This document shows, in pieces, positions 9,257-19,100 of a stretch of 64,000 nt of DNA. Numbering within the stretch: the stretch's first letter is position 1; every line of letters starts with the position of its first letter. The notes under the pieces are model-generated. The model had not been told where the DNA came from, ran no database searches, and was given only the letters and a program-made list of their open reading frames with translations. The stretch is from Paulinella micropora (Eukaryota > Cercozoa > Imbricatea > Euglyphida > Paulinellidae), in the NCBI GenBank assembly GCA_019918135.1, contig WBZZ01002164.1, forward strand, positions 15,001-79,000, given 5' to 3'. The translations under genes and the position numbers were made by a program.

Positions 9257-10711
9257 AACTAATAGAAATTATATTCGCCTTAACCTGAACCTCCCGCTGA
9301 GTGATTGCTACACTTACATGCTGATGAGGATTATTCTGTGTAGTGCTAATGAACTCCCATCGTCTCTCATTGGAAAGGTCAAGCCCACTAACTTCATTTT
9401 GGTCTTTGCTCCACAGCGGGCGGGTATTATCCCAAGTATCAACCCAGAACCAGTTGTATTGATACACATTTGAATTCATCAAAACAGAACCTTCAAGTTT
9501 AGGTTTCAAGCACATATAATCTTCAAAACTAGCGGGAAATATTTCAAATTCCTGAAGTCGTGCCCCGTCAAGTGTGGTGTGGAAACTGGTAGTCTTAGCG
9601 GTTGCTCTGTTATCAATATCATAAGCGGTATTCTTGTTTTCGGTGTTGTTAAAAAGTGTGTGATAAATTTTCTTCAACCTTTTACCATGCCCCCTATCAA
9701 AGCGGAGAATAATGTTTTGTGTAGTGGATTGAGCAATGGAATTTTTATAAACATAAGGATAATCAATATTAAAACTCATACCTTCAGCACTCGCCACCTT
9801 TTGTTGAATTGATTGAATGACATCGGGATTAGTCTCTACGGCAAGGAACAAGTTAAGGTTGGTGACTGAAACATTACCAGCGGCAGCAACAAGCACTCCT
9901 CCACCCGGTGACGAAGCATCGTTATTGTAATAATAAATTTTAGGGGTCTGTTGCCATACAATGCGCATATTCAAAATCTCTGGAAACATAATAGTCTTAT
10001 CAAGAGCGAAAATGGTATTGTAAAGCATGCCAAGATTAATTTTAACAGCGATAGAAGGCTCAGCAGAAGTAGCAGCACCACTAGAGAAATACTTAGCCTC
10101 ATTATATTCAACATTAACAAGGCTATAGGTTCCAGCAGTGCCATCAGATAGAGCGGAATCGTCGTGGCGACGAGCATTTGCACTAGGCACTTTGTAGTAT
10201 GTTTGAATTGCGTCTCTAACAGTATCGTAGGCTGCTGAAGTATCAATTGCTCGCCTTTCTGCTCTACTGCCGATAACAATCTTTCCAGCATTACACTTTT
10301 GAAGCATACATCCCGCACCACTTCCATTATCGTGGTTTTCAAGTGTCAGAAAGTCCTTCATAGAAGTCTCGGCCTTCCAAACAATCTTTGTAAAATTACC
10401 AACTTCATTACATCGCACAGATAAACACCACTACGGGTTTGAAGTTGAATTTGTCTAATAGGAGCCAAACAATCCATATAGCATTTGTTATAGTTCGCCG
10501 CAATTACTGGTGGGGCATAAGTAAAACTCAAGACAGAGCGGGCTAAGTTAAATGGCCTGCTGATAAGGTCAAAGTTGCTTTCTTGTCCTCCTGCGGTAGT
10601 GACGGTGATAGTTCCCGCACCTTCTCGCGGAGTTAGTTTATTCAAACGATAAGAAGCACTGATGTAGTCAGTTCTAGAAAAGTCTAGCTCGCCTCCGTGT
10701 TGAGTTGGCAT
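9255..10711 (-). pseudogene. major capsid protein, double jelly-roll, with a frameshift
   Basis: Two overlapping frames together encode about 485 residues. The first (ATG at 10711) gives the N-terminus to about residue 103; the second continues from about 10418 to the stop at 9255. The break lies near 10400-10415, where the frame changes by one base inside a continuous stretch of capsid-like sequence, and no slippery heptamer is seen. The second part has the T-S-F-H-T-T-L-D...R-L-Q-E-F and V-Y-Q-Y-N-W-F-W-V-D features of polinton-like virus capsid proteins. Size fits a double jelly-roll subunit. It is either a recent inactivating one-base loss or a sequence error. The second frame has only a GTG at its beginning, so it is not an independent gene. 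Confidence 0.8.
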
Positions 10712-10823
10712 TTTGTTTTTGATTTTTAGGCAGTTGTCTATCTCAAAACTTGTTTTGAGATTGTTTGCTAATTCACAAGAATATATTTATAGAAAAAAAT
10801 AAATAATTCCAAAAATAATTAAT

Positions 10824-10979
10824 TGATATTTGTAAATCTACACTCCAATCTCAAACTTGTTTGAGATACCCCGCTCCCGTGTGTTTTACAAACATCGTTT
10901 TTGCTTTAATGGTTTCGATGTTTGACAATAAACGAAAAATCTTGCGATTAGCAAGATAGAAGTGAAATTGTCAAATATC
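10824..10979. terminator. pair of opposed 3' hairpins between capsid and penton genes
   Basis: Plus-oriented hairpin GATATTTGTAAA (10824-10835) / TTTACAAACATCG (10885-10897), with the palindrome at 10848-10867 in its loop. Minus-oriented hairpin GATGTTTGACAAT (10917-10929) / ATTGTCAAATATC (10967-10979), with ATCTTGC/GCAAGAT in its loop (10939-10957). The penton stop TAA is followed at once by AGATATTTG on the minus strand. A second palindrome, ATCTCAAAAC/GTTTTGAGAT, lies at 10740-10761 before the capsid start. Confidence 0.75.
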
Positions 10980-10980
10980 T

Positions 10981-11793
10981 TTATCTCTGTTTCAAAAGAT
11001 TGAAAAAGGATGTAAATAAATTAAAATAATTTGTTTCTCTGTAAATCAACAAAGTCATTACAATACCCAAACCATTAAGATTAATTGCTTGGTCGTTTTC
11101 GTCTGTAAGATAAAACCTGAATACATTATTTGAACTGGTTGATAATTTCTTACCATACTCAGACCCACTTCCGTCGTATATAACGGCACCAAAAGGTATT
11201 TCGTTGGCAGTGTATATTTCTTGTAGCACGTGATTATCTCCTTCGCCCACTAAGTCCGATTGAAGGTATAAAGTCTTTTCACCAGTTAAAATAATTACAT
11301 TTGGCGATTTAATAAAATCATTAGCAAAGAAATATGTGGAATTTCTATCAAACCCCATTACTTCGTGAATACGGGTATCACCATCAAATATAAATCGCGG
11401 TTGAATACCTTTATTCTCTGACACACTGAATGTTAATTTACCATCTTCTGGTTCTATGTTGGTATTATTACTGGATACAACATAAGTATAATTATTAGGG
11501 CTGTCTGCGGTTAGCACCTCCGACAACTTATTTTTTAGATTGTTCATTGTGTAGTTTCCCTCAGGTATAGTAATTAAAGCCTCATACCCGTCTTCGCTAA
11601 GAGTAAAAGTATTATATGGCGAAACCACAGAGTAATATGACTTTGGAACATAGATATGAAGAATTTTACAATGTGTGGGATTGTCCAGTGATTTTAAGTT
11701 TATTTCGTGTGTAAAGTCGCTATCTGTGCCTGTTATTCTGTTTTTACTATTTATGTAATAGATACCACTTGACCTGCCCCCTTTGTAATCCAT
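10981..11793 (-). CDS. penton / minor capsid protein
   Basis: 270 residues. Starts with I-N-S-K-N-R and runs through a P-K-S-Y-Y segment, I-P-E-G-N-Y-T...L and a repeated beta pattern ending in N-G-L-G-I-V-M-T-L-L-I-Y-R. This is the pattern of single jelly-roll penton proteins of polinton-like viruses and virophages, which close capsid vertices. It sits between capsid and protease genes as in related elements. GATATATC precedes the ATG; a nested hairpin follows the stop. Confidence 0.75.
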   Translation of the reverse strand: MDYKGGRSSGIYYINSKNRITGTDSDFTHEINLKSLDNPTHCKILHIYVPKSYYSVVSPYNTFTLSEDGYEALITIPEGNYTMNNLKNKLSEVLTADSPNNYTYVVSSNNTNIEPEDGKLTFSVSENKGIQPRFIFDGDTRIHEVMGFDRNSTYFFANDFIKSPNVIILTGEKTLYLQSDLVGEGDNHVLQEIYTANEIPFGAVIYDGSGSEYGKKLSTSSNNVFRFYLTDENDQAINLNGLGIVMTLLIYRETNYFNLFTSFFNLLKQR

Positions 11794-11815
11794 GATATAT
11801 CATACAAATAATATT

Positions 11816-12793
11816 TCAAATAAAAGTATCAAAATTACCATATCCATTCTGTGCTTTCAACTTTTCCGCTTCTTCTTCTTTTAAGTCTGTGAAACCCGAA
11901 CTAAACTTAAATCGGTTGCCTTTCGCCCGCTCCATTAAAAATCTCATACTATGCCAACCGCACGTGTCTGAGGTGTTGGATTGTTGTTTTACTTGATTAA
12001 CCTTCATTAACAAATAACTATCGGGGTGGCTTTTGTCAATTAGTCGTTTCATTTGTTGTTGAAAGTCTTCCGTTGGTTGGTAAAGTGCTAATGGGTCATA
12101 CACTTCCACTGACCTGTCTTTATCTAGATTTACCCATATAGCAATCCAATGAGACCCCGCTTGTTTGCGATTGTCCAAATTCATAATAAATCCGTATCGT
12201 TTTCTTTTTTCTGGATTTAGTTTGTAGATTTCATCACTGGCTATTGCTCCGAGATACCATCCATATTTTTTCATTATATCATCTATTTCATTAGTCATTA
12301 ATCCCCGCCCCTCACCCTCCTGCTGTGGTTGCTCGTTATCTCCAACTGGTTGGAGATTTGGTGGTTGCTCTTGCTCGGGCTCTGGCTGTTGCTCCGCAGA
12401 ACTTGTGCTCGTGGGTGGTGCTACATCTGTCGGTTGTGTCTCCTTATCTCCAACATGTTGGAGATATTCTGGTTGTGGATTTGTCATTTCTAATATAAGT
12501 TGTTTAGCATCTGGAGAATTTTCAAAACGGGGTGGGTCTATTGGCGATAGAGTGCTATTTACAGGAGTTTTTTTTTCTTCATTCTTTTTGCTTTCATTTT
12601 TAGCAATCATTTCTGTTGTAAATTGTTCTAGTTTATCCCATCCATCTTCTGCCGATAATATGTTTTCAGTGATTTTTTGTGTGTATAACCATCTCTTTAA
12701 ACTAGTGGCGTAGTCATTTGAACCTTTGTTTTTTATTATAGGGATATTAATGCCTGCTTTTTTAAGGTGATTTATTATTGTATTGTTTTTCAT
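11816..12793 (-). CDS. adenain/Ulp1-type cysteine protease
   Basis: 325 residues; virion maturation protease. The catalytic domain is C-terminal: H215 in G-S-H-W, D233 in V-Y-D-P, Q271, and C278 in D-T-C-G-W-H, in the order His-Asp-Gln-Cys with six residues between Gln and Cys as in adenain. Residues 70-165 are a low-complexity Pro/Gln/Glu linker. Two copies of the ATCTCCAAC-NN-GTTGGAGAT palindrome are translated inside this linker (around residues 111-116 and 147-152). The start overlaps the upstream gene's stop by 4 bp, indicating co-expression. Confidence 0.88.
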   Translation of the reverse strand: MKNNTIINHLKKAGINIPIIKNKGSNDYATSLKRWLYTQKITENILSAEDGWDKLEQFTTEMIAKNESKKNEEKKTPVNSTLSPIDPPRFENSPDAKQLILEMTNPQPEYLQHVGDKETQPTDVAPPTSTSSAEQQPEPEQEQPPNLQPVGDNEQPQQEGEGRGLMTNEIDDIMKKYGWYLGAIASDEIYKLNPEKRKRYGFIMNLDNRKQAGSHWIAIWVNLDKDRSVEVYDPLALYQPTEDFQQQMKRLIDKSHPDSYLLMKVNQVKQQSNTSDTCGWHSMRFLMERAKGNRFKFSSGFTDLKEEEAEKLKAQNGYGNFDTFI

Positions 12794-13548
12794 TTTTTGA
12801 CACGTTTTTTTCTCGTTTTCTCGGAGAACATTTCATCAATAATTCTTCGTCTTTTTTCTTCTTTCAAATCTTTTTCTTGTTTATTTACTTTGTCAGTTAT
12901 ATCAGTTATTTTTGGGGAAGATGTAGTTGCGGTTTTCTTTGGTTTATTTGTAGTTGAAGGGGGATTAGGGTTCGCTATAATAGGCTGTGCAACTGGAGCA
13001 GTCAATAATCCCTGTCTATGTCGTTGTTCTGCCTGTAGTTCATGAATAAGTCGTTGTTTCTTTTTCTGTTCCCTAGATTTTTCTTCCTGTCTTTCCTTAA
13101 TCTCCGCAAGTTGTTTTTTATGTTCCCTATCCATTGTTTCTTTTAGTTCCTTAGCATCGGCTTGGATTTTTCTTTCTAGCCTCTTCTTCTCCTCTTCTAA
13201 ATCCTCCCTTTTCTTCTTTTCCTTTTCTTCCTCGTCATGTATTAAATCGTATTTCTTTTGTAAGTTGCTTTGTATCTGGTTTCGGTTCTCGTGTTCAAGA
13301 CGATTGAAATCAGATTTGATTATTTTTTCCCTTGGTTTGCGACTAGCCCTTTGCGACTTTGGTTTGCTAATATATTTCATAAAAAGTTTAACGATTTGTA
13401 ATGTGCTTAAATCATTTGTTTTCTTACCAAAATTAAGATAATATTTTTTACCCTTCTGGATAATATACGGCCTCCCGCTCTTATTTCTATAAACTCGTGG
13501 TGGACGGACTTTTGCCCTTTTCACATTCTTAGTCTTAGCCGAACCCAT
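12790..13548 (-). CDS. basic coiled-coil virion-associated protein
   Basis: 252 residues. The N-terminal 60 residues have Y-R-N-K-S-G-R-P-Y-I-I-Q-K-G-K-K-Y-Y-L, a small motif seen in proteins of several large DNA viruses and polinton-like viruses. Residues about 90-180 form a long Lys/Glu coiled coil, then a Pro/Thr linker and a basic tail. It overlaps the protease start by 4 bp. TCTATATA lies directly before the ATG. Function unknown; a scaffold or DNA-binding role is a guess. Confidence 0.6.
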   Translation of the reverse strand: MGSAKTKNVKRAKVRPPRVYRNKSGRPYIIQKGKKYYLNFGKKTNDLSTLQIVKLFMKYISKPKSQRASRKPREKIIKSDFNRLEHENRNQIQSNLQKKYDLIHDEEEKEKKKREDLEEEKKRLERKIQADAKELKETMDREHKKQLAEIKERQEEKSREQKKKQRLIHELQAEQRHRQGLLTAPVAQPIIANPNPPSTTNKPKKTATTSSPKITDITDKVNKQEKDLKEEKRRRIIDEMFSEKTRKKRVKK

Positions 13549-13554
13549 TATATA

Positions 13555-13741
13555 GATAGTTTAGAATTGCGCCTCTATCTTGCTAATCGCAAGATTTCTC
13601 ACTTATTCTAAACCATCGTTTTTTTATTTGAGAAAAAATTAATCTGTTTTCGATGTTTGTAAAACACACGAAAATGAGTGATATGTTGAATTTTAAAATG
13701 AAAAATTCAACATTGGATGAGAGTGTGGATTTACAAATATC
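13555..13741. terminator. second pair of opposed 3' hairpins
   Basis: Plus-oriented: GATAGTTTAGAAT (13555-13567) / ATTCTAAACCATCG (13605-13618), with ATCTTGC/GCAAGAT in the loop (13577-13595). Minus-oriented: CGATGTTTGTAAA (13651-13663) / TTTACAAATATC (13730-13741), with an ATGTTGAATTTT fold-back in the loop (13683-13713). The downstream minus-strand gene ends TAA followed by AGATATTTG. The variable stem bases differ from those at 9179 and 10917 but still pair. Confidence 0.75.
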
Positions 13742-13742
13742 T

Positions 13743-14054
13743 TTACCTAAACTTTACAGCACCTCCTCGTTGCTTACCATACCCAAGTTTTGCAGCAGTA
13801 GCACTAACACTACCCGCGTAAGGCACCCCAACACTACTCAATGCCCCCGCAGTCCTAGAGATTACCTTATTATCGCGAAGAAATTTATTAACAGCCAAGG
13901 CAGTTTTTCCGACCTTTGCCCAGTTAATCTTTCCTCCCTTTTGACCACATCCCTTCTTCTTAGTTTTCTTTTTTCCTCCCTTCTGTGGCATTGATGGATT
14001 GTATCCGATGTTATATCCTGATGGTTGTGAAATTATCACTGGTGATACTGGCAT
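13743..14054 (-). CDS. small basic virion core-like protein
   Basis: 103 residues. Lys/Gly-rich stretch (residues 23-42), then N-K-F-L-R-D-N-K-V-I-S-R-T-A-G-A-L and a G-V-P-Y-A-G-S...L-G-Y-G-K-Q-R-G-G ending. The amphipathic segment followed by a Gly-rich, basic tail recalls small core or membrane-lytic peptides encoded by polinton-like viruses (adenovirus pX/pVI-like in role). Assignment rests on composition and position between ATPase and capsid genes. Confidence 0.6.
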   Translation of the reverse strand: MPVSPVIISQPSGYNIGYNPSMPQKGGKKKTKKKGCGQKGGKINWAKVGKTALAVNKFLRDNKVISRTAGALSSVGVPYAGSVSATAAKLGYGKQRGGAVKFR

Positions 14055-14091
14055 ATATAATACAGAAAAATAATTATAAAATTATAATTTT

Positions 14092-14913
14092 TTATTTCAA
14101 ACGAAAATTAAAGTTTTTTCTTAACTCATCATCAACACTTGAAACATAAAGAAAATTAAATCTCTCCTTTGTTGCTTCGTGATACTTTTGAAGAAAGTAA
14201 TCAAAATCAAAAGATAAGTCTAAGTGTTTATACACGAGTTCCATTTTATCCTGAGACTGGCTTGGAAAGATTAATAGATAATCTAACTGCTTAATGGCTT
14301 CTGGCCGTAGGTCGTTTAAATACTGACTAGACATAATCACCTTTGATTTATAGTGCCTATTCTTTTTTAACAAATCGCTTACGGACTTGTCTCTTAATCC
14401 ACTCCCTAAATCGTCCAAAACAAAAACAACCTCTGGAGATATATATTTACTCGGCCTTTCTTTTACCTCTGCGGTGCTCTGTTTCTTTTTTTCTTCTTTT
14501 CCAAAGTATAAAAATTGTGGTTTCTCTATTTCCTCTTTGTCTTGTTTTACTTCTCCTTCGTGCTCTTCATCCTGCCTGTTCAGTTTGTCTAGTTCATAGT
14601 CTATCACATTCACCCCGTCTGATTTGAGAAAGGTATAAATTGCCATTGGGTTGCCTCTGTTCTTAAAGTGCTTTACCATTGCTTTATAAATGTAGTCCTT
14701 GTGAATTGTTGAAGCGATAATGACAATACGGGTTTTTTTGTCTGTTGTCCGTTTCAGTATTTCAAAGAGTGCTGTTGTTTTCCCGCTCTTCTTACGAGCG
14801 AGAAGAAATATGTTGGCATACGGCTCATTAAATAATTTATAGCCCTTGGCTTTTTTATTTCCATCACCCTCTTGTTTTACTGGCTTCACCTTGACATTGT
14901 TTATTTTAAGCAT
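14092..14913 (-). CDS. genome-packaging ATPase (A32-like, FtsK/HerA type)
   Basis: 273 residues from the ATG at 14913; a further in-frame ATG lies at 14925, but the TATA-like ATGATATATACG sits between them, so the second is preferred. Walker A is A-R-K-K-S-G-K-T-T (GKT at 44-46), Walker B is V-V-F-V-L-D-D (D167-D168) and the M-S-S-Q-Y sensor follows at about 194-198. Pumps DNA into preformed capsids. A Glu/Lys-rich insertion (about 113-155) separates Walker A and B. Confidence 0.85.
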   Translation of the reverse strand: MLKINNVKVKPVKQEGDGNKKAKGYKLFNEPYANIFLLARKKSGKTTALFEILKRTTDKKTRIVIIASTIHKDYIYKAMVKHFKNRGNPMAIYTFLKSDGVNVIDYELDKLNRQDEEHEGEVKQDKEEIEKPQFLYFGKEEKKKQSTAEVKERPSKYISPEVVFVLDDLGSGLRDKSVSDLLKKNRHYKSKVIMSSQYLNDLRPEAIKQLDYLLIFPSQSQDKMELVYKHLDLSFDFDYFLQKYHEATKERFNFLYVSSVDDELRKNFNFRLK

Positions 14914-14995
14914 CGTATATATCATAAGTCAAATTTTCTTAAAAATTAGACTTAAGCGAGAAATAGTTATGAATTTCTAAATTCATACATTGTTG

Positions 14996-15358
14996 CTACG
15001 CAACGAATTCCAAACACACAACAATTCTTCCCGCTAAATTTCCTGTGTCAATATTTCCGCTGTCAGTTTCAAGGATTTTAAATGTATATTGGCCGTCAGT
15101 CCATCCGACAACACCCAAATTATAACCGAGGTTTGAAATGTTTGCTGTAGTGCTGTCCGCAAATGTTCCAATAATTCCAATTCTATCCATGTAAAGAATT
15201 CTGGTTTTCGTCTCTGTCTGGTCGTTCATATAGTGGATAAACTTAACATTCATTTTGGTGGGTGTGAATGACATTTGAATATTTTTATTAAATGTTTTGC
15301 TTCCTCCAGCAAAATCATTGCTTAGAAAAATAATCTTTTGGTATTTATAGTCAGTCAT
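14996..15358 (-). CDS. unknown small structural-type protein
   Basis: 120 residues from the ATG at 15358, chosen because GTAATATAACC just upstream matches the start-proximal motif of neighbouring genes; the frame stays open to 15394. Beta-rich, no Lys-rich tail, no membrane segment. The order F-I-H-Y-M-N-D...I-L-Y-M-D-R-I-G-I suggests a small virion protein, but I do not recognise it. Its start codon overlaps a plus-strand ATG in the palindrome CATG. Confidence 0.5.
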   Translation of the reverse strand: MTDYKYQKIIFLSNDFAGGSKTFNKNIQMSFTPTKMNVKFIHYMNDQTETKTRILYMDRIGIIGTFADSTTANISNLGYNLGVVGWTDGQYTFKILETDSGNIDTGNLAGRIVVCLEFVA

Positions 15359-15641
15359 GGTTATATTACTACTCATAAACTTTTTAATAATCAAAATATT
15401 TTCGCGGACTGCCTGCGACTTTTACTCACGGATAAGTGAAAAAAAGAATATAAGTTGTGTTTATTGTATCCAGAGCGGGATTAACTCAAAAATCAAATGT
15501 ATTTACAAACCAATGTCAGATTGGTGTATAAGTTTTGATGAAGCCCTGCCTTTAATGTGCGATATGTTGAATTCTAATGAAAATTCAACATTGGATAATA
15601 GATGGTATATGACACATATATACGAATGTTCATTTCTTTGA
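15357..15641 (+). CDS. hypothetical Cys-containing protein supported by a 3' hairpin
   Basis: Frame of 94 residues; a downstream start may be used since the first 30 codons overlap the divergent promoter area. It includes S-C-V-Y-C and further cysteines, and translates an ATGTTGAATT fold-back (15564-15591). The reason to take it seriously is its end: the stop TGA overlaps GATATTTG, the same stop-hairpin fusion seen at proven genes. Confidence 0.4.
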   Translation: MVILLLINFLIIKIFSRTACDFYSRISEKKNISCVYCIQSGINSKIKCIYKPMSDWCISFDEALPLMCDMLNSNENSTLDNRWYMTHIYECSFL

Positions 15642-15804
15642 TATTTGAGAATTTCACTCTCGTGCTGTCGCACTCCCGTTTATTCTCAAACATCGTAAAC
15701 AGACAAAAAAAATTAAAAATGGGAGACGATGTTTATCAATATCTCAAACAAGTTTGAGATTACGAGAATGAGCGAAGCGAATGAGAGTGAAGTTGATAAA
15801 TATC
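15640..15804. terminator. third pair of opposed 3' hairpins
   Basis: Plus-oriented: GATATTTGAGAAT (15640-15652) / ATTCTCAAACATCG (15682-15695). Minus-oriented: CGATGTTTATCAA (15727-15739) / TTGATAAATATC (15793-15804), with the ATCTCAAAC-AA-GTTTGAGAT palindrome at 15741-15760 in its loop. Both stop codons, plus-strand 15639-15641 and minus-strand 15805-15803, are TGA overlapping the GATATTT arm. Confidence 0.8.
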
Positions 15805-16147
15805 ATTTCTTTGAAGAAGGCGATGGAAGGCATATCCCAATCAAAAGTGTTAAAATTCCGACATAAGTATTAGTAACCTCGCACGGCAAGTTCTTTTCAG
15901 ATAGCCTCACAATACAAAGGGTGATGATGGAGATAATGACACCCATTTGAAATAAGTATTTAATAAGTCGGCTGTCGGTTGGTCTATGTTTCATACAACA
16001 GCACGACCAGTTATCCTCTAATTCATGCTCTATTTTTTTCTCCTCAGTCTTCAACGAAATATCCAAAACGCGGCTCTTCAACTCTGGTGTTAGTTCTCCA
16101 TCTGCCATATCAATGAGTGGAGGTGGAGGGTGTAATCTAGGTGGCAT
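15803..16147 (-). CDS. two-pass membrane protein
   Basis: 114 residues (an in-frame ATG at residue 14 is an alternative start). Hydrophobic segments at about 64-83 and 95-108, the second ending in the C-L-P-S-P-S motif. A cytosolic-type Cys cluster (S-C-C-C) lies at 48-51. Small proteins with this two-segment layout and a terminal L-P-S-P are common in polinton-like viruses and may sit in an internal virion membrane. It overlaps the fibre gene's end by 11 bp. Confidence 0.6.
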   Translation of the reverse strand: MPPRLHPPPPLIDMADGELTPELKSRVLDISLKTEEKKIEHELEDNWSCCCMKHRPTDSRLIKYLFQMGVIISIITLCIVRLSEKNLPCEVTNTYVGILTLLIGICLPSPSSKK

Positions 16148-19100
16148 TGTTTTCTGCTAATTGTTTTTTTAAGTCAGCTATATCATTAGTTATATTATTT
16201 ATTTTTTCCGATAATTGTTGAACGGCCTTAATTAACGGGGCTATAAACTCGGAATAACCTATGCCATAACCGACATCACCACTATCAATACATTTAACAT
16301 CTTCTGGCTTAACACTCACACCTTTCAATTCGTATTCCGCTCTTTGCTTTGGGCAGGGAACCATAATTGTTTCTTTTATAAAACCGCCAAAATCTAGCAT
16401 ATCCATTTCTGTTAGTATTTCTTTTAATTCTTGTGCTATTAAGCCAGTCCTACATTTCTTTTTGTCGTCAATCATACGATAGCAAACTGGATTTAACTTA
16501 TTAATAAAATCTAAGCCTAAACATTCCTTTATATCTTCTTTTTTTCTCCTGTCTGAATATTGAATTGGATTAGACAATACCCATAATTGCCCATCGCTCG
16601 CTCTTAATGACATTAAAGCAGTATTTGAATTATTCTCCCATATGAACCCACTCGTTGAAGAACCATTCACTCTAAATCTAATAGCATAAGAAGTTAATCC
16701 TCCTCCTCCTCCTGCTGGTGCTGTTCCTGTTCCACTTAATGTTTTATTTGTCCCAGACTGAGACATATAAATTCCCCAGTTTGGATCAGTAGCATCCCAT
16801 ACAAATATTCCGCGGCTACTACCCCCGTCTGTTTGTCCTTGAATTGCTATTTTTGCCCCATTAGTTGTTGCCGATGCCGTTGTTAGCACCCCAGAATATG
16901 TAATTCCCGCATTTGCCGTTATTAATCCTTTTGTCCATAAAGTCCCGTTTAATCCATTCAACGACATTAACAATTGCTCTGCTGAATTCTCCCACACAAA
17001 ACCCATCGTAGCATCATTAGCCACTCTAAAACGAAAACTATACGAACTGAAATCATTTCCTGAAACCGCCAAACCATTTGCTAAACTTCTAGTGTTTAGA
17101 GCCCCACCAGATGCTGCATAAATCCCCCAACTCGTATTAGTCGTATCCCATAGAAATATTCCTTTTGCATTTGTTCCGTCAGTTGGCCCCTGAATTCCTA
17201 TCTTTGCCCCGCTTGTATTCGTTGCTGATGTTAGTGTGCCTGTGTATGTAATTCCCGCATTTGCCGTTATTGCCTTTGAAGCAGTGATTGCTGTGTTGTT
17301 AATTCTAAATAATTCTGTCGCGGCACTATGATAAAATACGTGACTATCGGCAGAATTAACATTATAAATCAATGTATTACTAGCAACACCAAATCCAAGA
17401 AAAGCAGTCGTTGTTGTTGTTCCTCCATCCCATAAAACCAGTTTATTGTTGGCCAAGGCATTTCTATCAATGAAAACACTTTTGCAAGCACCTACTACTA
17501 TGTTGTCGCTCGTTGTTAATGTTGTTGTTGATATACCCGCGGTTGAAGTAATTGTCGTTCCTGTTATTGTTCCGCCATTTGTTATATTGTTTGAGTTCAT
17601 ATCCAAAGCACCATAAAATCGCACACCGCCAGCATTGTTGAAACGGACAATGTCAGACGAAGCACTTTTATTATCCAAAAGTTTTGAAATATAAAGTCCC
17701 GCCCCTTTTACATCAGCCGCTACATTCGTAAATACATAACCTCGTTGGTTCGCGGTTCCACTTGTAGCGGTATTTAGAGTAAATAAGAAATACTGATAAT
17801 CTCCTGATGTCTGTGAAAAGAATATATCTCCTCCATTTTGGTTTAATATCCTCGCCCCATTATATGTTATATTTCCACCATTAGTGATAGTTTGATTATT
17901 AAAATCAGCATTGTTTGTTAAAGTTAGATATTTTATCACAGTGCTCGCCCCGTTGAATGTTTTACTTCCTGTTATGGTTTGGTCTGTTGATAGTTTTACA
18001 TTTTGTCCGTCCAATGTGTCCGCATACCCTTTTGTCGCTCCGTCTGTTGATAATGTCGGAGTTCCAAGGTTGGCTATTTTGCTACTATTACAATCTAGCC
18101 CCGAAGCATTTATCCAACCGACAATCGTCCCGTCAATAATGAAACTTATTTTTTTGGCAGAAATTTCAAAGTTGTAATATGTTGCAGTTTTCATATCCAA
18201 ACTAGCAATTGACCCAATATTACTGGTAGAATTGAAAATGATAAATGTGCCCTTTGTTGTAGCATTTATTGAATTTCCCGTTATTTCAACACCACTGCTA
18301 TATGTCTTAATTCCTGCTATGGTTTGGTTTCCTGTTAGTTTCACATTTTGCCCGTCTAATGTATCCGCATACCCTTTTGTCGCTCCGTCCGTTGTTGCTG
18401 TTGGTGTGGCCAAATTTGTAATTTTTCTATTGTTTAAAGATAGTGTCGTGCCCGTTGCTGTCGCGATTACATTATCACCCGCATATAAATCAACATACGA
18501 ACCCGTTATTTGTATCGGATAATAGGCCGCGGTTGCTATTTTTTGTGCCACAATCTCTCCTATATTTGTCGCCGTATCAAAGGCAATACCGATACCATCA
18601 AAAGCGGTTGGAGCAGTAGCACCCCGCACTTCTATTGTTGAAGTAAATTTTTTATTCCCTGCTATGGTTTGGTCTCCTGTTAGTTTAACGACAGAAGTAT
18701 CAAGAGTAGAAACATCAACACCATCAACAAGATTAACATTTGTTATACTTTGGCTTTTCATATCAATCCCCGCACTAGCATTTATTATGTTGCTGAATGT
18801 TTTGGTTCCTGCTATGGTTTGGTCTCCTGTTAGTTTGACGACAGAAGTATCAAGAGTAGAAACATCAATACCATCAACATTACCAACATTTGTTATTGAA
18901 AATCCACCCATATTTAAACTACCCGTCATAGCCGTTGTTCCGTCCTTTGCTAGTTTCGTATCGGTATATGCTTTTGTTGAAGCATCGCCGTCGTAGAATG
19001 GCGCGGGCAGTCCGCTAATTGCTGTCGTGCTGTTAAAATTTAAAACATTATTTGTCAATGTCATTCCACCACCTGTTGTTGGAGCAAAAAGTATAGAAGA

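Noticed and set aside
9228..10151. plus-strand frames opposite the capsid gene
   Set aside because: Shadow frames with no start context and no domain pattern.
10400..10420. programmed frameshift in the capsid gene
   Set aside because: No slippery heptamer or following strong pseudoknot seen; a base loss or error is simpler.
12405..13045. plus-strand frames opposite the protease and coiled-coil genes
   Set aside because: Antisense of strong coding sequence.
17911..18996. plus-strand frames opposite the fibre gene
   Set aside because: Shadows of the repetitive fibre coding sequence.
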